DNA of 9,562 nt, taken from positions 1 through 9,562 of the forward strand of contig SFFE01000033.1 of the NCBI GenBank assembly GCA_004556965.1, in the 5' to 3' direction. This DNA is from Clostridiales bacterium (GTDB lineage: Bacteria; Bacillota; Clostridia; Oscillospirales; Oscillospiraceae). A program made the translations under genes and the position numbers. The notes beneath the pieces were generated by a model. The model saw only the letters and a program-made list of their open reading frames with translations. It ran no database searches and had not been told where the DNA came from. Shown one piece after another: positions 6,924-9,562 of the stretch (position 1 is the stretch's first letter; every line of letters starts with the position of its first letter).

Positions 6924-6951
6924 CGTTTGTGAAGACATCACAAAAACGAAA
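6921..6951 (+). other. Second leader hairpin before mgtE
   Basis: TTTCGTTTGTG (6921-6931) pairs with CACAAA-aa-ACGAAA read from 6939 to 6951, 11 bp with a 2-nt bulge and a 7-nt loop. It uses the T-tract of the terminator just upstream and ends 1 nt before GGAGG (6953-6957) of mgtE, so it could affect either termination or ribosome access. Confidence 0.45.
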
Positions 6952-6965
6952 CGGAGGATGATTTT

Positions 6966-8375
6966 ATGCTGAGACAGACAAAACAGACGAAGGCGCCGGA
7001 CTATGTCCGTGAAATTCTGGGACTCATCCGCGGCAATCTGCCGCCCAGGGCTGTGCGCCAGCGGCTGCTGGATTACCATGCGAACGACATCGCCGGCGCG
7101 CTTGGCGGGATGGATGCGGTCGACCGCAGGCGCCTGTTTCTCGTGCTGGAGCCGAAGGCGCTTTCGGAGGTCTTTGCGTATGTGGACGGCGAGGAGGAGA
7201 CGGTACAGTATCTGAACGAGCTGGAGCTGAAGCGGCGGGCGGAGACGCTGGCGAACATGGATTCCGACCGTCTTGTGACGCTGCTGCGGAAGCTTGCGCC
7301 GCGGGAGCGGGCCGACCTGCTCGCGCTGATGGACGATACGTCCAGACGGGAAATCGCGATGATAAACGCCTTTTCCGAGGACGAGATCGGCAGCCGCATG
7401 AGCACCAACTGCGTGGCCATCCGCGACGGGCTGACCGTCAAGCAGGCGATGAAATCCGTCATTGCGCAGGCGGCGCAGCACGATAATATTTCCACGATCT
7501 ATGTGCTTGATCAGAGCGGCGGTTATTGCGGTGCGATCGACCTGAAGGATCTGATTATCGCACGCGAGGGGGATGCGCTGGAAGCGCTGATTACGTCCTC
7601 GTTCCCTTATGTGTACGGCTGGGAGCCGATTGATGCATGCATAGAGAAGCTCAAGGATTACTCCGAGGCGTCTATCCCCATTCTGGATGACGACAATCAT
7701 CTGCTGGGCGTGCTGACCTCGCAGGATCTGATCCAGCTGGTGGACGAAGAACTGGGCGAGGATTATGCAAGGCTCGCCGGTCTGACTGCCGAGGAGGACC
7801 TCCGGGAGCCGGTGCTGGAAAGCGTCAAAAAGCGGCTGCCGTGGCTGCTGGTGCTGCTGGTGCTGGGATTGGTGGTCTCCAGCGTAGTCGGTGCGTTCGA
7901 GAGCGTCGTACAGCGGCTGACGCTGGTGATCTGCTTCCAGTCGCTGATCCTGGATATGTCCGGCAACGTCGGTACGCAGTCGCTGGCCGTTACCATTCGG
8001 GTGCTGATGGATGAAAATCTGGCCGCCCGGCAGCGCATTGCGCTCGTCGGCAAGGAAATCCGGGTGGGACTTGTAAACGGATTGCTGCTGGGTCTGCTGA
8101 GCTTTGCCTGCATCGGCGGGTATATCTGGCTGTGCAAACGCAGCGGCGTGCAGTTTGCATTTGCGGTTTCCGGCTGCATCGGCGCGGCACTGGTGCTGTC
8201 AATGGTGATCTCCAGCCTGACCGGAACGGTCATTCCGATCCTGTTCAAAAAGCTCAGGGTCGATCCCGCGGTGGCCTCCGGCCCGCTCATCACGACGGTC
8301 AACGATCTTGTGGCAGTCGTCGCATATTACGGGCTGGCATGGCTGTTTTTAATTGAGCTGCTGCATTTTGGATAA
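6966..8375 (+). CDS. mgtE: Magnesium transporter MgtE
   Basis: This is a 469-residue homodimeric magnesium channel of the cell membrane. The MgtE N-terminal helical domain covers about residues 20-135 and two CBS domains about 140-265 (MSTNCVAIRDGLTV marks the first, SIPILDDDNHLLGVLTSQDL the second). The membrane domain begins at KKRLPWLL (288-295) and has five passes at about 292-312, 317-333, 365-389, 396-419 and 443-465. Family pore motifs are present: SGNVGTQ (332-338), DPAVASGP (433-440) and TTVND with D447. Length and motif set are normal. ATG 6966 has GGAGG (6953-6957) 8 nt upstream. Known MgtE proteins sense magnesium through the N and CBS domains. A transcriptional control layer is suggested by the leader and terminator upstream, although I do not see an M-box riboswitch. 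Confidence 0.96.
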   Translation: MLRQTKQTKAPDYVREILGLIRGNLPPRAVRQRLLDYHANDIAGALGGMDAVDRRRLFLVLEPKALSEVFAYVDGEEETVQYLNELELKRRAETLANMDSDRLVTLLRKLAPRERADLLALMDDTSRREIAMINAFSEDEIGSRMSTNCVAIRDGLTVKQAMKSVIAQAAQHDNISTIYVLDQSGGYCGAIDLKDLIIAREGDALEALITSSFPYVYGWEPIDACIEKLKDYSEASIPILDDDNHLLGVLTSQDLIQLVDEELGEDYARLAGLTAEEDLREPVLESVKKRLPWLLVLLVLGLVVSSVVGAFESVVQRLTLVICFQSLILDMSGNVGTQSLAVTIRVLMDENLAARQRIALVGKEIRVGLVNGLLLGLLSFACIGGYIWLCKRSGVQFAFAVSGCIGAALVLSMVISSLTGTVIPILFKKLRVDPAVASGPLITTVNDLVAVVAYYGLAWLFLIELLHFG

Positions 8376-8425
8376 TCACAGTGAAGCTTGTGACAAAATT
8401 GCAAGGAATATTTACATTTTCCCAC

Positions 8426-8454
8426 TTGTGTGGCGAAAGAAGATTCGGTATGAT
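8426..8454 (+). promoter_or_regulatory. Promoter of permuted lipoprotein gene
   Basis: TTGTGT (8426-8431) and TATGAT (8449-8454, 5 of 6 matches) are spaced by 17 nt. The start would fall near 8461, inside the left arm of the hairpin at 8455-8485. Confidence 0.6.
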
Positions 8455-8492
8455 AAAGAGCGTGCCGCATAGCGGCACGCTCTTTCATTTTT
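8455..8492 (+). terminator. mgtE terminator / lipoprotein 5' hairpin
   Basis: AAAGAGCGTGCCGC (8455-8468) pairs perfectly over 14 bp with GCGGCACGCTCTTT (8472-8485) around ATA, followed by the T-rich CATTTTT (8486-8492). For transcripts coming from mgtE it is a good terminator. For transcripts from the promoter at 8426-8454 an 8-bp remnant would sit at the very 5' end. Both uses are possible. Confidence 0.8.
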
Positions 8493-8510
8493 CCATTCGG
8501 GGGTTTTCCC

Positions 8511-9341
8511 ATGAAGCAGATCAAACGTATCCTCGCGCTGCTGCTTGTGTGCGTGCTGGCGCTCTCGCTGTGTGCCTGCGGCAAGACGGTGGGCAGCTAC
8601 CGGGTGCTGAAAACGCTTGGCTCCGAGTCGTTCCGCATCGGCTACCGGCAGGGCGACTATGTGGCAGTCTATATCGATGCCGCGCTCAAGACGCTCGCGG
8701 CGGACGGGACGGTGCACGGTCTGGCCATCAAGTGGCTCGGCGCGGACGAGGTCACCATGGAAGCCGACAGTGCGGCGCTGGAGGCGCTCGGCACGATCCC
8801 GCAGCGTGAGCTGATCGTGGGTGTGAGCGACAGCAGCTTTCCCATGAGCTATGCCGACGGCAGCGGTTATGCGGGCTTCGATGTGGAGCTGGCGCAGGCC
8901 GTGTGCCAAAAGCTCGGCTGGACGGTGCGGTATCAGCCCATCCCGGTGGACAGCGCGTATGTTGAGCTGTCATCCGGCAATGTGGACTGCGTCTGGGGCG
9001 GCATGGTGCTCGACCGCGTGAATTACGACGAGAATGGCAAGGAAAAGCCGGAAAAGGAGCGCATCGCGCTCTCCGAGCCGTACCTGACGAATGAGCTGAT
9101 TCTCGTGACGCGCGCGGACTCGAAGGGCACCTCCGTGTCGCGGCTGAAGGGCGCGACGGTGATGCTGGATACGGACGCACGGTATATGACTGCGCTGCAG
9201 GCGGACGAGAGTTTGCTGAATCGCTTCGGACAGGTCGAGCGTGTGACCGGCGGCGCGCAGCAGTGCTTTGACTCGCTCAACGCCGGCGAATGCAGCGCCA
9301 TCGTCACCGACAGCGTCGCGCTGGCGTATTATACACACTGA
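8511..9341 (+). CDS. Circularly permuted SBP_bac_3-like lipoprotein
   Basis: This is a 276-residue outer-face lipoprotein: signal MKQIKRILALLLVCVLALS, lipobox LCAC, Cys23. Residues 30-77 (VLKTLGSESFRIGYRQGD, then ADGT and IKWLG) match the usual C-terminal end of amino-acid binding proteins, with a linker at 78-98. Residues 99-276 match the usual beginning and middle: ELIVGVSD, GFDVELA (122-128), DCVWGGM (159-165), LSEPYLTNELILV (187-199) and IVTDSVALAYY (264-274), stopping where the C-terminal segment would normally follow. An extra 12 residues (171-182) sit beside the ligand-binding loop. D267 is kept at the family amino-group position. No permease or ATPase gene adjoins it, so it may serve the importer at 5179-6639, another transporter, or act as a sensor. 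The start lacks a good Shine-Dalgarno (only GGGGG, 8499-8503), but the signal peptide fixes it. Confidence 0.88.
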   Translation: MKQIKRILALLLVCVLALSLCACGKTVGSYRVLKTLGSESFRIGYRQGDYVAVYIDAALKTLAADGTVHGLAIKWLGADEVTMEADSAALEALGTIPQRELIVGVSDSSFPMSYADGSGYAGFDVELAQAVCQKLGWTVRYQPIPVDSAYVELSSGNVDCVWGGMVLDRVNYDENGKEKPEKERIALSEPYLTNELILVTRADSKGTSVSRLKGATVMLDTDARYMTALQADESLLNRFGQVERVTGGAQQCFDSLNAGECSAIVTDSVALAYYTH

Positions 9342-9353
9342 CGGCGTCAGAAC

Positions 9354-9411
9354 GGGCGCGTTTCTCGACGCTTTCGCCAAAGGTGGAAGCGTCGAGAAAC
9401 GCGCCCATTTT
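9354..9411 (+). terminator. Long hairpin terminator from repeat unit
   Basis: The arms 9354-9373 and 9387-9406 pair perfectly over 20 bp (outer part GGGCGCGTTTCTCG / CGAGAAACGCGCCC). Five more pairs, two of them G-T, close to an AAA loop (9379-9381). ATTTT follows, so the T-run is short. It lies 12 nt after the lipoprotein stop. The left flank CGTCAGAACGGGCGCG is the reverse complement of the TTCTGACG unit at about 468-483, so the hairpin belongs to the repeat family in reverse orientation. Confidence 0.75.
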
Positions 9412-9437
9412 GACGGCTTGTCATGCCCGGACGCACC

Positions 9438-9500
9438 CAAAGCCTTCCCCTCATCAGTCGGCGGCGCCGACAGCTTCCCCCCAGAGGGGGGGAAGCCTTT
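9438..9500. repeat. Hairpin module of repeat copy 3
   Basis: AAAGCCTTCCCC (9438-9449) pairs with GGGGAAGCCTTT (9489-9500) with one mismatch. Inside it lies TCATCA, then GTCGGC-ggc-GCCGAC, then CAGCTTCC. It matches 121-167, but with the left arm complete and loop GGC instead of TAC. Confidence 0.68.
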
Positions 9501-9562
9501 TCGCGTATCGCCCCCGCATCCCCCGGCCACAAGCTTGCCTTGTGGCCGGGTAAGGAAGAACG
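9501..9562. repeat. Stem unit of repeat copy 3
   Basis: CGCGTATCGCCCCCGCATC is nearly the same as 177-197. The stem here is CCCGGCCACAAG / CTTGTGGCCGGG, a perfect 12 bp around CTTGC (9522-9550), with arms unrelated to those at 197-228 or 3954-3989. The tail AAGGAAGAACG ends exactly at the window edge, so the repeat probably continues beyond it. Confidence 0.65.

Noticed and set aside
6716..6965. M-box, T-box or NiCo riboswitch before mgtE
   Set aside because: I looked for the conserved M-box GUUAGGUGAGGCUCC core, a T-box UGGN bulge region and the NiCo core on the plus strand and found none. A covariance search is still needed.
8511..8805. Frameshifted or decayed binding protein instead of a permuted one
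   Set aside because: The frame is open from signal peptide to stop, both swapped segments keep family motifs, and no leftover domain sequence is seen before the start or after the stop.

Overview
The window looks like the chromosome of a GC-rich member of the Clostridia, most likely a gut Oscillospiraceae-type bacterium. This is an inference from several signs. Both secreted proteins carry clostridial-style lipoprotein signals ending in LCACG. Most genes have strong Shine-Dalgarno sites, and promoters have extended -10 boxes. The non-coding DNA holds mosaic hairpin repeats of a kind I associate with such genomes. All genes read on the + strand.

Layout: 57-486 is a composite of hairpin repeats with no gene, and 487-655 is AT-rich spacer. 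From 656 to 3895 there is a YtrA-like operon: promoter, palindromic operator, a short GntR-family repressor (747-1115), an ABC ATPase (1108-2001), a large membrane permease with a 240-residue outer domain (1976-3835), and a terminator. A second composite repeat fills about 3905-4159. From 4198 to 6671 lies a polar amino-acid ABC importer: lipoprotein binding protein, permease, ATPase and terminator. A near-consensus promoter at 6687-6715 then drives a leader of about 240 nt with a small ORF and an internal terminator, followed by the magnesium transporter gene mgtE (6966-8375). Next comes a lone solute-binding lipoprotein gene (8511-9341) with its own promoter. The window ends in a third composite repeat (from about 9341) that also supplies the last gene's terminator.

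The most striking point is the last lipoprotein. It contains all parts of a type-II amino-acid binding protein (SBP_bac_3 family), but in swapped order. The segment that normally ends the domain lies directly after the signal peptide, and the protein stops where that segment would normally begin. The normal-order binding protein at 4268-5083 gives an internal reference that shows the swap directly. I read it as a natural circular permutant.

The other points of interest are the possible attenuator in front of mgtE, the perfect operator of the GntR gene with a third half-site, and repeat units whose stems differ in sequence yet keep pairing beside an unchanged AAGGAAGAAYG tail.
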